Shown in pieces: positions 36,176 through 44,000 of a DNA stretch of 64,000 nucleotides (the first letter of the stretch is position 1; each line of letters starts with the position of its first letter). The notes under the pieces were generated by a model. The model did not search any database. It was not told where the DNA came from and worked only from the letters and a program-made list of their open reading frames with translations. The position numbers and the translations under genes were made by a program. Location: assembly GCA_963759955.1 (NCBI GenBank), contig CAVXCA010000050.1, positions 1 to 64,000 on the forward strand, written 5' to 3'. This DNA comes from Roseiarcus sp963759955 (lineage in GTDB: Bacteria > Pseudomonadota > Alphaproteobacteria > Rhizobiales > Beijerinckiaceae).

Positions 36176-37192
36176 GTGATCCAGAAAAACTGGCAAGAAC
36201 TCATCAAGCCGAAGAAGCTCGAAGTCGTTTCTAGCGAGGATCCGCGCCGCATCGCCACGGTCGTCGCCGAGCCGCTGGAGCGCGGCTTCGGCCAGACGCT
36301 CGGCAATTCGCTGCGCCGCGTGCTGTTGTCGTCGCTGCAGGGCGCCGCGATCACCTCGATCCACGTCGACGGCGTGCTGCATGAATTCTCGTCGATTCCC
36401 GGCGTTCGCGAGGACGTCGTCGACATCGTGCTCAACGTCAAGGACATCGCGGTCAAGATGCAGGGCGAGGGCGTCAAGCGCCTCATCCTCAAGCGCCGCG
36501 GGCCCGGCGCCGTCACCGCTGGCGACATCCAGACCACCGGCGACATCCAGATTCTCAATCCGCAGCTCGTCATCTGCACGCTCGACGAGGGCGCGGACAT
36601 CCGTATCGAATTCACGGTGACGACGGGCAAGGGCTACGTGCCCGCCGATCGCAACCGGGCCGAGGACTCGCCGATCGGCTTGATGCCGATCGACAGCATG
36701 TTCTCGCCGGTCAAGAAGGTCTCCTACCGCGTCGAGAACACCCGCGAGGGCCAGGATCTCGACAAGGACAAGCTGACGATGACGATCGAGACCAACGGCG
36801 CGATCTCGCCGGAGGACGCGCTCGCCTACGCTGCGCGCATCCTGCAGGACCAGCTTGCGGTGTTCGTCACCTTCGAGGAGCCGCGGCGCGAGGAAGCGCA
36901 GCACGCGATCCCCGAGCTCGCCTTCAACCCGGCGCTGCTCAAGAAGGTCGACGAACTCGAGCTTTCCGTGCGCTCGGCCAACTGCCTGAAGAACGACAAC
37001 ATCACCTACATCGGCGACCTCATCCAGAAGTCGGAAAGCGAAATGCTGCGAACGCCGAATTTCGGCCGCAAGTCGCTCAACGAGATCAAGGAAGTGCTCG
37101 CGCAGATGGGTTTGCATCTGGGCATGGAAGTCACAGGTTGGCCGCCCGAGAACATCGAAGAGCTGGCCAAGCGCTTCGAGGAGCACTACTAA
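36176..37192 (+). CDS. rpoA: DNA-directed RNA polymerase subunit alpha
   Basis: 338 residues from the GTG at 36176, giving the standard MIQKNWQELIKPKKLEV; an in-frame upstream start (36131) gives extra residues unlike the family. The N-terminal dimerisation domain includes EPLERGFGQTLGNSLRRVLLSS, and the C-terminal domain, which contacts UP elements and activators, includes LKNDNITYIGDLIQKSESEML and GRKSLNEIKEVL. Third gene of the alpha operon. Confidence 0.98.
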   Translation: MIQKNWQELIKPKKLEVVSSEDPRRIATVVAEPLERGFGQTLGNSLRRVLLSSLQGAAITSIHVDGVLHEFSSIPGVREDVVDIVLNVKDIAVKMQGEGVKRLILKRRGPGAVTAGDIQTTGDIQILNPQLVICTLDEGADIRIEFTVTTGKGYVPADRNRAEDSPIGLMPIDSMFSPVKKVSYRVENTREGQDLDKDKLTMTIETNGAISPEDALAYAARILQDQLAVFVTFEEPRREEAQHAIPELAFNPALLKKVDELELSVRSANCLKNDNITYIGDLIQKSESEMLRTPNFGRKSLNEIKEVLAQMGLHLGMEVTGWPPENIEELAKRFEEHY

Positions 37193-37198
37193 GATAAG

Positions 37199-37241
37199 GC
37201 GAGTGGCGAATGGCGAATAGAGCCGTCCATTTGCCACTCGC
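37199..37241. repeat. Palindromic repeat between rpoA and rplQ
   Basis: GCGAGTGGC (37199-37207) pairs with GCCACTCGC (37233-37241), and inside it AATGG with CCATT; the loop contains GCGAATAG. GCGAATGGCGAATAG-type words are found as dispersed intergenic palindromes in Hyphomicrobiales. It stands in the rpoA-rplQ gap and may modulate the relative expression of rplQ. Confidence 0.7.
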
Positions 37242-37313
37242 TATTCGCCAAGACCATAACAAACGGCCGTTCCTTGGCACGGCGGCCGTAGACCCGAAAA
37301 GGAGACAAGCCAA

Positions 37314-37733
37314 ATGTATCACGGACACGCGAAGCGTCGCTTCAACCGCACCGCCGAACACCGTCAGGCGATGTTCGCCAATATGGCGCAGGCGCTGATC
37401 AAGCACGAGCAGATCGTCACCACGCTGCCCAAGGCGAAGGATCTTCGCCCGGTCGTCGAGAAGCTGGTGACGCTCGGCAAGCGCGGCGACCTGCATGCGC
37501 GCCGCATCGCCATTTCGCGGCTGCGCGACGCGGACCTGGTGAAGAAGCTGATCGATGTGATCGGCCCGCGCTACAAGACGCGCAACGGCGGTTACACCCG
37601 CATCATGAAGGCGGGCTTCCGCCAGGGCGACAACGCCGCGATGGCGGTGATCGAATTCGTCGACCGCGACGTCGAGGCCAAGGGCAAGGATTCCGGCCCC
37701 GTCCAGAACAAGGGCGGCTCCGCCGAGGGCTGA
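37314..37733 (+). CDS. rplQ: 50S ribosomal protein L17
   Basis: 139 residues: MYHGHAKRRFNRTAEHRQAMFANMAQALIKHE (here quoted from its two halves) and RNGGYTRIMKAGFRQGDNAAMAVIEFVDRD are diagnostic. A strong AAAAGGAG precedes the start. L17 lies near the peptide exit tunnel. Last gene of the alpha operon, followed by a terminator. Confidence 0.97.
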   Translation: MYHGHAKRRFNRTAEHRQAMFANMAQALIKHEQIVTTLPKAKDLRPVVEKLVTLGKRGDLHARRIAISRLRDADLVKKLIDVIGPRYKTRNGGYTRIMKAGFRQGDNAAMAVIEFVDRDVEAKGKDSGPVQNKGGSAEG

Positions 37734-37765
37734 CGCCGGAGGCGTTCGCGACTCTTGAGTTTTCC

Positions 37766-37800
37766 GGGCGGCGCGGCCTACGCGTCGCCCGTTTTGCGTT
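37766..37800 (+). terminator. Terminator of the rpsM-rplQ operon
   Basis: GGGCGGCG (37766-37773) pairs with CGTCGCCC (37783-37790), one G-U pair, followed by GTTTTGCGTTT. It lies 33 bases after the rplQ stop. Confidence 0.7.
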
Positions 37801-37819
37801 TGCGACGGGAGGTCGAGCT

Positions 37820-38506
37820 ATGAACCGTCTCGAAGGCGTTCGCGCCTGCGTCTTCGACGCCTATGGCACTTTGTTCGATTTTGCTTCGGCCGCGGCGGCT
37901 TGCCCCGACATCGAGGCGGACAAACGCGCCGCGTTGACCGCGCTGTGGCGCGACAAGCAGTTGCAGTACACTTGGCTGCGTTCGCTGCAGGCCCGTTACG
38001 CGGACTTCTGGCAGGTCACGGGCGACGCCTTGGATTTCGCGCTCGACAGCCTCGGCCTCGATCGGCCCGGCTTGCGCGATCGCCTGATGGGCCTCTATCG
38101 CACGCTAAAGCCGTTCCCCGAAGTTGCCGGCGCCTTGCGCGCCCTGCGCGGCGCGGGGTTCGCAATCGCCATTCTTTCCAATGGGTCGCCGGCGATGCTG
38201 GACGAAGCGGTGGCGGGCGCGGGGCTGAAGGGGTTGTTCGACGCGGTGCTGTCGGTCGAGGCGGTGCGCGTCTTCAAGACCGATCGAAGAGTCTATCAAT
38301 ACGCGCTCGACCAGTTGGGCGTGACGGCTTCGCAGGTCTCGTTCCAATCGTCCAACGCCTGGGACGCCCACGCCGCGTCGGATTTCGGCATGCGGGTCGT
38401 CTGGTGCAATCGCTACGGCCAACGCCGCGAGCGCCTGCCGGGCGCGCCGGACTTCGAGGTCCGGACACTCGACGAATTGCCGGCCCTGCTCGGCGTTACG
38501 GCGTAA
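37820..38506 (+). CDS. Haloacid dehalogenase type II family hydrolase
   Basis: 228 residues. Motifs of L-2-haloacid dehalogenases: FDAYGTLFD (nucleophile Asp14), ILSNGSP, VFKTDRRVYQ (lysine) and SSNAWDAHAASDFG. Family members remove halogen from short 2-haloacids by an ester intermediate; many are general HAD phosphatases, so the substrate is uncertain. A GGGAGGTCGAGCT stretch precedes the ATG. It converges on the LysR gene and overlaps its end by 11 bases. Confidence 0.88.
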   Translation: MNRLEGVRACVFDAYGTLFDFASAAAACPDIEADKRAALTALWRDKQLQYTWLRSLQARYADFWQVTGDALDFALDSLGLDRPGLRDRLMGLYRTLKPFPEVAGALRALRGAGFAIAILSNGSPAMLDEAVAGAGLKGLFDAVLSVEAVRVFKTDRRVYQYALDQLGVTASQVSFQSSNAWDAHAASDFGMRVVWCNRYGQRRERLPGAPDFEVRTLDELPALLGVTA

Positions 38507-39410
38507 CCCGGGAGCGCTCGCCGGCCCCCTCGTCGTATTTCTCGATCATGCGCACGAAGGCCTGCGAGGCCTGCGATTCGTAGCGCTCCTTGTGACGCAG
38601 CAGGAAGAAGCGGCGGCGCGGCAGGGCGAGCGGCGAAGCGATCAGCGAACCCGCCTTGATCGACGCGCTGACGACCAGGCGCGACATGACGGCCAGGCCC
38701 GCGCCCGCTTCCACCGCGGCGCGGATCGCCTCGTTCGAGGGCAGCTCCAGCACGAAGTTTCTCTTCGAGGCGTCGACGCCGAACGCGGTCAGCGCCGCCT
38801 CGAAGGCCGCGCGCGTGCCCGAACCCTTTTCGCGCGCGACCCAGGGGGCCGCCGTCAGCCGGCTGGCGTCCAGGCCCTCCAAGAGGCGGCGCTCGTTCGG
38901 CGCGGCGACGACGACCAATTCGTCCTCCCCGATCGGCCGGACGACGAGCGCGGGATCGGAGATTTCGCCCTCGACCAAGCCGAGGTCGACTTCCCCGGCG
39001 GCCGCTAGCGTCGCGACCCTGCGGGTGTTGCCGATTCGCAATTTGATCGTCAGTCCGGGGTAGGCGGCGCGAAATCGCACGATGCGAGGCGGCAGCCAGT
39101 AGCTGCCGATGGTCTGGCTGGCGGCGAGGACGAGTTCGCCGCTCTTGAGGCCGGCGAAGTCCGCGAGTTGCTGTTCGGCGGCGAGCGCGCGCGCCAGCAC
39201 CGCTTTCGCTTCGCTCAAGAACACCCGGCCCTCCGCGGTCAGCGCGATGCGCCGCCCGATCCGGTCGAACAGCTTGACGCCGTGGCGCGCTTCGAGCGCG
39301 GCGACGGCGGCGCTGGCGGCCGATTGCGTCAGGTTCAGTTCGCGCGCCGCCCGCGTCATGTGCTCATGTTCGGCGACGGCTATGAAAACGCGTAGTTGTT
39401 CCAGCGTCAC
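38496..39410 (-). CDS. LysR family regulator (YeiE-like), linked to yeiH-type gene
   Basis: 304 residues. Winged helix MTLEQLRVFIAVAEHEHMTRAARELNLTQSAASAAVAALE (read in two blocks), then a LysR substrate domain (GELVLAASQTIGSYWLPPRI). LysR regulators with this QTIG-YWLPP block often control adjacent YeiH-type membrane proteins. It follows the YeiH gene by 13 bases on the same strand, so it is co-transcribed and probably autoregulated with it through the palindrome at 40531-40549. Confidence 0.87.
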   Translation of the reverse strand: MTLEQLRVFIAVAEHEHMTRAARELNLTQSAASAAVAALEARHGVKLFDRIGRRIALTAEGRVFLSEAKAVLARALAAEQQLADFAGLKSGELVLAASQTIGSYWLPPRIVRFRAAYPGLTIKLRIGNTRRVATLAAAGEVDLGLVEGEISDPALVVRPIGEDELVVVAAPNERRLLEGLDASRLTAAPWVAREKGSGTRAAFEAALTAFGVDASKRNFVLELPSNEAIRAAVEAGAGLAVMSRLVVSASIKAGSLIASPLALPRRRFFLLRHKERYESQASQAFVRMIEKYDEGAGERSRVTP

Positions 39411-39423
39411 CGGCTTGTCGCCC

Positions 39424-40455
39424 TCAAGGGATCAGGCGCACCATTACCAGACTGACGAGGCAAATGAACAGCGAGGCGAGGAACCCCAGCGCCAAAGGCC
39501 TGAGGCCGCGGGCGCGGATATGGCCGAGATCGGTGACCAGACCCATCGCCGCCATCGCCATGGAGAGCAGGAAGGTGGTGACGACGCCGATCGGTGCGGC
39601 GATTTCATGCGGAACCGCGACGAGGCTGTTGAACGTCGCCAGCACGAGAAAGCCGACCAGGAACCACGGGAACGGCGGCTTTTGCCGCTCGCCGTCGCCG
39701 GCCAAGCCGAGCCGGGCGGTCATTTCGCCGAGCGCGATGACCACCGGCGCCATCATCGCGACGCGGGTCAATTTGGCGATGGCGCCGAATTGTCCGGCGT
39801 CGGCGCCGCCCTGGAAGGACGCGGCGACGGCCTGGGCGATCTCATGGATCGACGCGCCGGCCCACAGGCCATAGGCGCGCGGCGACAGATGCAGGAAGCC
39901 CTGCGCGATCGGATAGGCGAGCATGGCGAGCGTGCCGAACAGGGTCACGCAGGCGACGGCGTAAGCGGCGTCGTCGTCCTTGCCGGCGGTCGCGGTCTTG
40001 GCCGCGATCACCGCCGAAGCGCCGCAGATCGAGGTGCCGACGCCGATCAGCAGCGCGAGCCCCTGCGCCACCCCGAGCGCGCGGCCCATCGCGATGGTGA
40101 AGGCCAAAGTCGAGACCAGCGCCGCGGCGATCATGGCGATGCCGCCGGGGCCGAGTTCCGCGGCTTGCCGCGCGGTGATCTGAAGGCCGAGCAGAACGAT
40201 GGAGAAACGCAGGATCGCGCGCAGCGAGAAGGCCATGCCGAGGCGCGCGGCGTGCGGCGCGCCGACGAAATTGTGCACGACAACGCCGATGATGACCGAC
40301 AGGATCATCGGGCTGAGCACGGACATGCCGGGAATGAGGCGCAGGGCGAAGGCGAGCGCGGCGATGCCGCCGGTGAGGGCGAGGCCGGGCGCAAGAGCGG
40401 GAAGGGCGCCGAAGCGCCGGGACGGCAGTGCGATTTGGGCGTCGAGGCTGGTCAA
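39424..40455 (-). CDS. YeiH/UPF0324 family putative sulfur-anion exporter
   Basis: 343 residues with about ten membrane helices. Hallmarks are LIGVGTSICGASAVIAAKTA, YAVACVTLFGTLAMLAYPI, GLWAGASIHEIAQAVAAS and IARLTRVAMMAPV-like (KLTRVAMMAPVVI). The family is annotated as putative sulfate/sulfite-related exporter, not firmly proven. The start appears to be TTG at 40455, about 10 bases after a GGAG; the nearby ATG is out of frame. Confidence 0.85.
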   Translation of the reverse strand: MTSLDAQIALPSRRFGALPALAPGLALTGGIAALAFALRLIPGMSVLSPMILSVIIGVVVHNFVGAPHAARLGMAFSLRAILRFSIVLLGLQITARQAAELGPGGIAMIAAALVSTLAFTIAMGRALGVAQGLALLIGVGTSICGASAVIAAKTATAGKDDDAAYAVACVTLFGTLAMLAYPIAQGFLHLSPRAYGLWAGASIHEIAQAVAASFQGGADAGQFGAIAKLTRVAMMAPVVIALGEMTARLGLAGDGERQKPPFPWFLVGFLVLATFNSLVAVPHEIAAPIGVVTTFLLSMAMAAMGLVTDLGHIRARGLRPLALGFLASLFICLVSLVMVRLIP

Positions 40456-40530
40456 GGAACGAACTCCATGGGATTTCGCCTTTCATCTTCGGATTCGTTC
40501 AATCGATCCAACGCATTATTCTTGTCTGTT

Positions 40531-40549
40531 TAATCGACTTAGTCGATTA
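40531..40549. promoter_or_regulatory. LysR-type operator upstream of the YeiH gene
   Basis: Perfect palindrome TAATCGAC-TTA-GTCGATTA, with 8-base arms and the T-N11-A core preferred by LysR proteins. It lies about 75-95 bases upstream of the YeiH start and is the probable site of the co-transcribed LysR regulator. Confidence 0.65.
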
Positions 40550-41234
40550 GGCCGCTCGTAAAAATCCGGCGCGCGACGCGGATTCATTGCGGCCGACACC
40601 GTCAAATTGGGTCGCGCTCCCAAGCCGGAGCGGGCTCTGCAAACTTTTCCCTATCGACGCGAAACCTTTCCAAATTTCTGGCTTCTTTCTCCAAGGATTT
40701 CCAAAGATTCCTTTGGCGGTTTTGTGGGAAATCAAGGGGATGCAGGGCAAACATGGGAAATTCCGAAAGGCTCCAAGACTTTTGCGCCGCTCCCACTCCC
40801 CAACGCGTTGGCGGCGCCCGGCGCGGCAGCGGCGACCGAGCAAGGACAGTCTAGCACGCCTTTAGATTTTCAGAAAACTATTGTCGCGATCCCCGGGTCG
40901 CCGCGCTTTGCTCAGGCGAAAACGACCGAAGCCGACCTCCCGCCAGCCGCGCGTAAACGAGCGGGCTTGGCCGAGAGCGGAACGGCGGCTTTGGGGCGAT
41001 TAGAAGCGAAAGCGGACGTTCGATAGCCGGGAGTCGGACGGCAAAGTTCGACCCGAAGCCGACTTTCCCACCGTACTCCGACAACGGCAGCGATGCCCCA
41101 GAAGCGGCTTTAGTCGCTATGGGAAGAATGCGCCATATACGAACCCAGACTTATCGCCGATAGTCAGACACTTCAGGGCCGGAGCTCGTGCCGAGCGCGT
41201 CGCCGATCCTGTTCGCCTCCGACCAGCGACTAAC
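40550..41234. other. Gene-poor region beside the STAND NTPase gene
   Basis: About 685 bases. Open frames exist on both strands (for example 40607-41026) but their products have no domain character and clash with each other. The left half is unusually AT-rich with pyrimidine runs (AACTTTTCCC, TTTCTCCAAGGATTTCC). The right half has degenerate words such as GAAGCGAAAGCGGACGTTCGATAG, resembling intergenic repeats seen in other alphaproteobacteria. Possibly the edge of an acquired segment. Confidence 0.4.
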
Positions 41235-43457
41235 TCAGTTGTCGACGTCGTCGAAGATAGTGCTGGCCATCGCTGACGACGCGCCGCCCGATCCGTCAAA
41301 CGATGGGGGAGTCCGACTGGAGCCGATCGCGGAAGTGCGATTGGCTTCCAGGTTTTCGATGTGCGCGTCCAGCTGGGCGTAAAGCGCAGAAAATTCCTCT
41401 TCCTGTTCATCGATTCTGAAATACCGCTGCGCAATCCGTATATTGTCCCTGAACTCGGTGAATAGGCTCACTTCGTCATCCGATGAAAAGCGCGAGCACA
41501 GTTCGTCGAAGAGACCGGGAAGGTCTCCGAGCCATTCTTTACGGAAAAGCTCTGCATACTCGGACAACTCGCTTTTGGTGAAGATCTGCTGGAGGATTTC
41601 GTCCTTCAATGGAGTAGCGTCCAGCCAGGTAATCGAATGGTCTCGAATTTTCTCGACTACCGTCAGGCGATCAGCTTCGAAGAGTAAACCCAAGGAACTC
41701 AACGCCGCAAGCAGGAGACGGCTGCCCAAGGATAGATTGCCTGCGGAAACCTCCGCCGCCCACTTCAGAATGTCGGGGCGGGCCTTCAGCATCAGGGCGA
41801 GGAAGACCTTTTCGCATCGAGCTCCTAGTAATGACTTGAAAGCTTCGTCCAAGGGATACGACTTCAGGCGCTCGACCAGTGCGGGATAGAGCGACGCTGG
41901 TATTCGTAGCCGGCCGCCTTCGGCACTCTTCGGGCCGCAACCGATTTCGCCGATTAGCCGATCGAGCTTGGCGCCGTGGGCATAAAGTTCGACCAGCTCC
42001 GGCGAGTCCGCGACGAGTCCGGCAAAGGCGTCGGTCACGGTTGGGTGGCGAAACACCCAACGGTTGCCATCCTCCTCGGAAATCAGACGAGTCAAGCTTT
42101 CATTCAGGTGCTGCATCGCCCGCGAAACATCCGCCGGCCGCACGCCCATCAATCGGATGACCAACTCCAGAGGCTGGCTTGTCGTGATCGGCGAAGGCAC
42201 CCCTGTTTGAGAATTCAGAAAAATCAGAGCAATCGCCGCCCGCGAGGCGTCATCCAGCTGGCCGAGGATCTCCGTGAGGAATTCGACAGGTTGTTCGACG
42301 AGGCGCGTCAGCCGTTCCTCGCTGAGATCGAGCTTACTGGTGAAAAGGGGGTCGCCCAGCCTGCGAGCGGTCTCCGGAAGGAAGGCCTTGTTGGCAGCGA
42401 TCCCCGCCAGAAACGGCTTCAGGCGTCGCCGCATCTTCTGAGGCTGCGCCCGGCGGACATGGTTGTAGAGCATCTGGGCGCGCTCATCTTCGGTCAGGGC
42501 GTGGACATTGACTACAACCTGGCTTTCCTTGAGGAGCGGGAAGGCGCTCATTTTCAGGTGGGGCTTAGCGGCCTCCCAAATGTAGTTGCGCGAGGTGAAC
42601 ACCACCCGCGCACCTCCTTCGACGGCGGCCCGCAGGGTACCGAGTTCCGCATTCCAACGGCTCATCCGCGCGGCGTCGAATTGGTTGGGGCCGAAGGCGT
42701 CATCGACCCACAGAAACTGCCTTTCGCCCGGATGCCACAGATTGAGCTGATCTGGCGCATTGATCTTCAATGCGCCGAGGCAACCGTCGTCGAGTGCGCC
42801 GAGCGCCAAGATCGCGGCGATAGTGGATTTTCCTGAGGCCGGGTCGCCCAAAAGGATGACGAAGCCGTGCTCATGCACGGCCTTCAGGGCGAGCCGATAG
42901 GCATCTGTCGTTACGAAGCAGCTCAGGTCCGATCCCATCGAGTCTAGGATCGCCTTGGCCTGCTTGTAGCCATGGCCGGTTATGATGTGGGAGAGGTCGC
43001 CAATCCCGTATACTCGGGGCACCAGCGTTCGGAGCCTCGGGTTCTCGGTCAGCTGCTTGACGATCCAGGAATCCCCGAATACCCGGCACATCGGGACGCC
43101 GGCGGCCTGAAAGGCAGCGCAGATTTGTTGGTCGGCCTCACCGGAAACGCCGGCATTGGTGAGGATGACGTAGTCGTCGGAGAGGCCTTCCGCGGCAAGT
43201 TTAGCCGCCTTCGGCAGCTCCTCTTTCAGGGCGGACAGGGTGAGCGTGGCGCCGGGTTTCCCAAAGAACTTGCACTGGATCGTGGACTTGGCCGTTATGC
43301 CGTCCGGCCCGTTCCAGGTTCCAAGGAAGGCTCCGTCCCGTCCACCGTCGTTCGAGCCCAGGAATGTCTGGACGGGTCGCTGTAACGCTTCGGCGGCGAC
43401 CGCGCATGCCAGGTCTTGGAAGGCCTTCCACCCGAGCTGGCTTAGGTCGTAGCTCAC
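41235..43457 (-). CDS. Restriction-endonuclease-like / STAND NTPase fusion, candidate antiphage protein
   Basis: 740 residues. The N-terminal ~150 residues resemble an Mrr/PD-(D/E)xK nuclease: LGWKAFQDLACAVAAE helix, GSNDGGRDGAF (D41) and STIQCKFFG (Q61-x-K63). A P-loop NTPase follows: Walker A GDPASGKST (204-212), Walker B FLWVDDAFG (about 249-256) and a sensor arginine in VVFTSRNYIW (R290), a pattern of the novel STAND (nSTAND3-like) group. The C-terminal ~400 residues are helical and without a named domain, where STAND proteins usually sense ligands. Family knowledge: nuclease-STAND fusions include Avs-type antiphage proteins. It is a single gene with distinct composition in a gene-poor spot. 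No partner gene is seen. Confidence 0.8.
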   Translation of the reverse strand: MSYDLSQLGWKAFQDLACAVAAEALQRPVQTFLGSNDGGRDGAFLGTWNGPDGITAKSTIQCKFFGKPGATLTLSALKEELPKAAKLAAEGLSDDYVILTNAGVSGEADQQICAAFQAAGVPMCRVFGDSWIVKQLTENPRLRTLVPRVYGIGDLSHIITGHGYKQAKAILDSMGSDLSCFVTTDAYRLALKAVHEHGFVILLGDPASGKSTIAAILALGALDDGCLGALKINAPDQLNLWHPGERQFLWVDDAFGPNQFDAARMSRWNAELGTLRAAVEGGARVVFTSRNYIWEAAKPHLKMSAFPLLKESQVVVNVHALTEDERAQMLYNHVRRAQPQKMRRRLKPFLAGIAANKAFLPETARRLGDPLFTSKLDLSEERLTRLVEQPVEFLTEILGQLDDASRAAIALIFLNSQTGVPSPITTSQPLELVIRLMGVRPADVSRAMQHLNESLTRLISEEDGNRWVFRHPTVTDAFAGLVADSPELVELYAHGAKLDRLIGEIGCGPKSAEGGRLRIPASLYPALVERLKSYPLDEAFKSLLGARCEKVFLALMLKARPDILKWAAEVSAGNLSLGSRLLLAALSSLGLLFEADRLTVVEKIRDHSITWLDATPLKDEILQQIFTKSELSEYAELFRKEWLGDLPGLFDELCSRFSSDDEVSLFTEFRDNIRIAQRYFRIDEQEEEFSALYAQLDAHIENLEANRTSAIGSSRTPPSFDGSGGASSAMASTIFDDVDN

Positions 43458-43716
43458 GTTACAGTGCCTGCTTTAGTCGTAACCCATTCGCCGCAAAACG
43501 CTACGCATGCAGAGAAAGCTGCATAACGTGCTGCCGCGTTCAAGGTGCTCAATTCGCGTAACGACCGCAATGCTAGTTTAGCCTGGTTGACCGACTGTCC
43601 ACAAACCGGCGGCAGGTCACTTTATCGAACCGAACGAAGCCGGCTCCTAGGAGGTATGCCCATATCGACCGGCCCCGCCGTTCGATCACAGCATTGAGTC
43701 CAGCACGCTGAGCGCG

Positions 43717-43914
43717 ATGCCGTCGGACGAAAATGCGGGATCGCCGGCGATGGTCCTCGCGTCCGTCGCCCTCGCGCTCATCGTCCTGGCGCTCGCGATG
43801 TTCGCGCCGGTCGCGTGGCATTGGCGCGTCGGGATATCCCTCGCCGGTCTGCTCGTCGTCTGGATCGCTTATCCCGGCGTTCGCGGCGTGGTCAGGGTTC
43901 GCCGCGACGGTTGA
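43717..43914 (+). CDS. Small two-helix membrane protein
   Basis: 65 residues: a short polar N-terminus, helix 1 (MVLASVALALIVLALAMFAP), a short WHWR loop, and helix 2 (ISLAGLLVVWIAYPGV) with a basic C-terminus. No family recognised. The hydrophobic pattern makes chance unlikely, but no good ribosome-binding site is visible. Confidence 0.45.
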   Translation: MPSDENAGSPAMVLASVALALIVLALAMFAPVAWHWRVGISLAGLLVVWIAYPGVRGVVRVRRDG

Positions 43915-44000
43915 CCTGGCGTCGTCGCGACGGCGGCGGAGCGATGAAGGCCATCGCTCCGGGACCATGCGGAATGTAAGTGGGCGGCGAGCCCGCGCTC

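Noticed and set aside
40587..41026. Overlapping short frames on the plus strand near 40.6-41.0 kb
   Set aside because: They compete in different frames, have no family signal and no ribosome-binding site.
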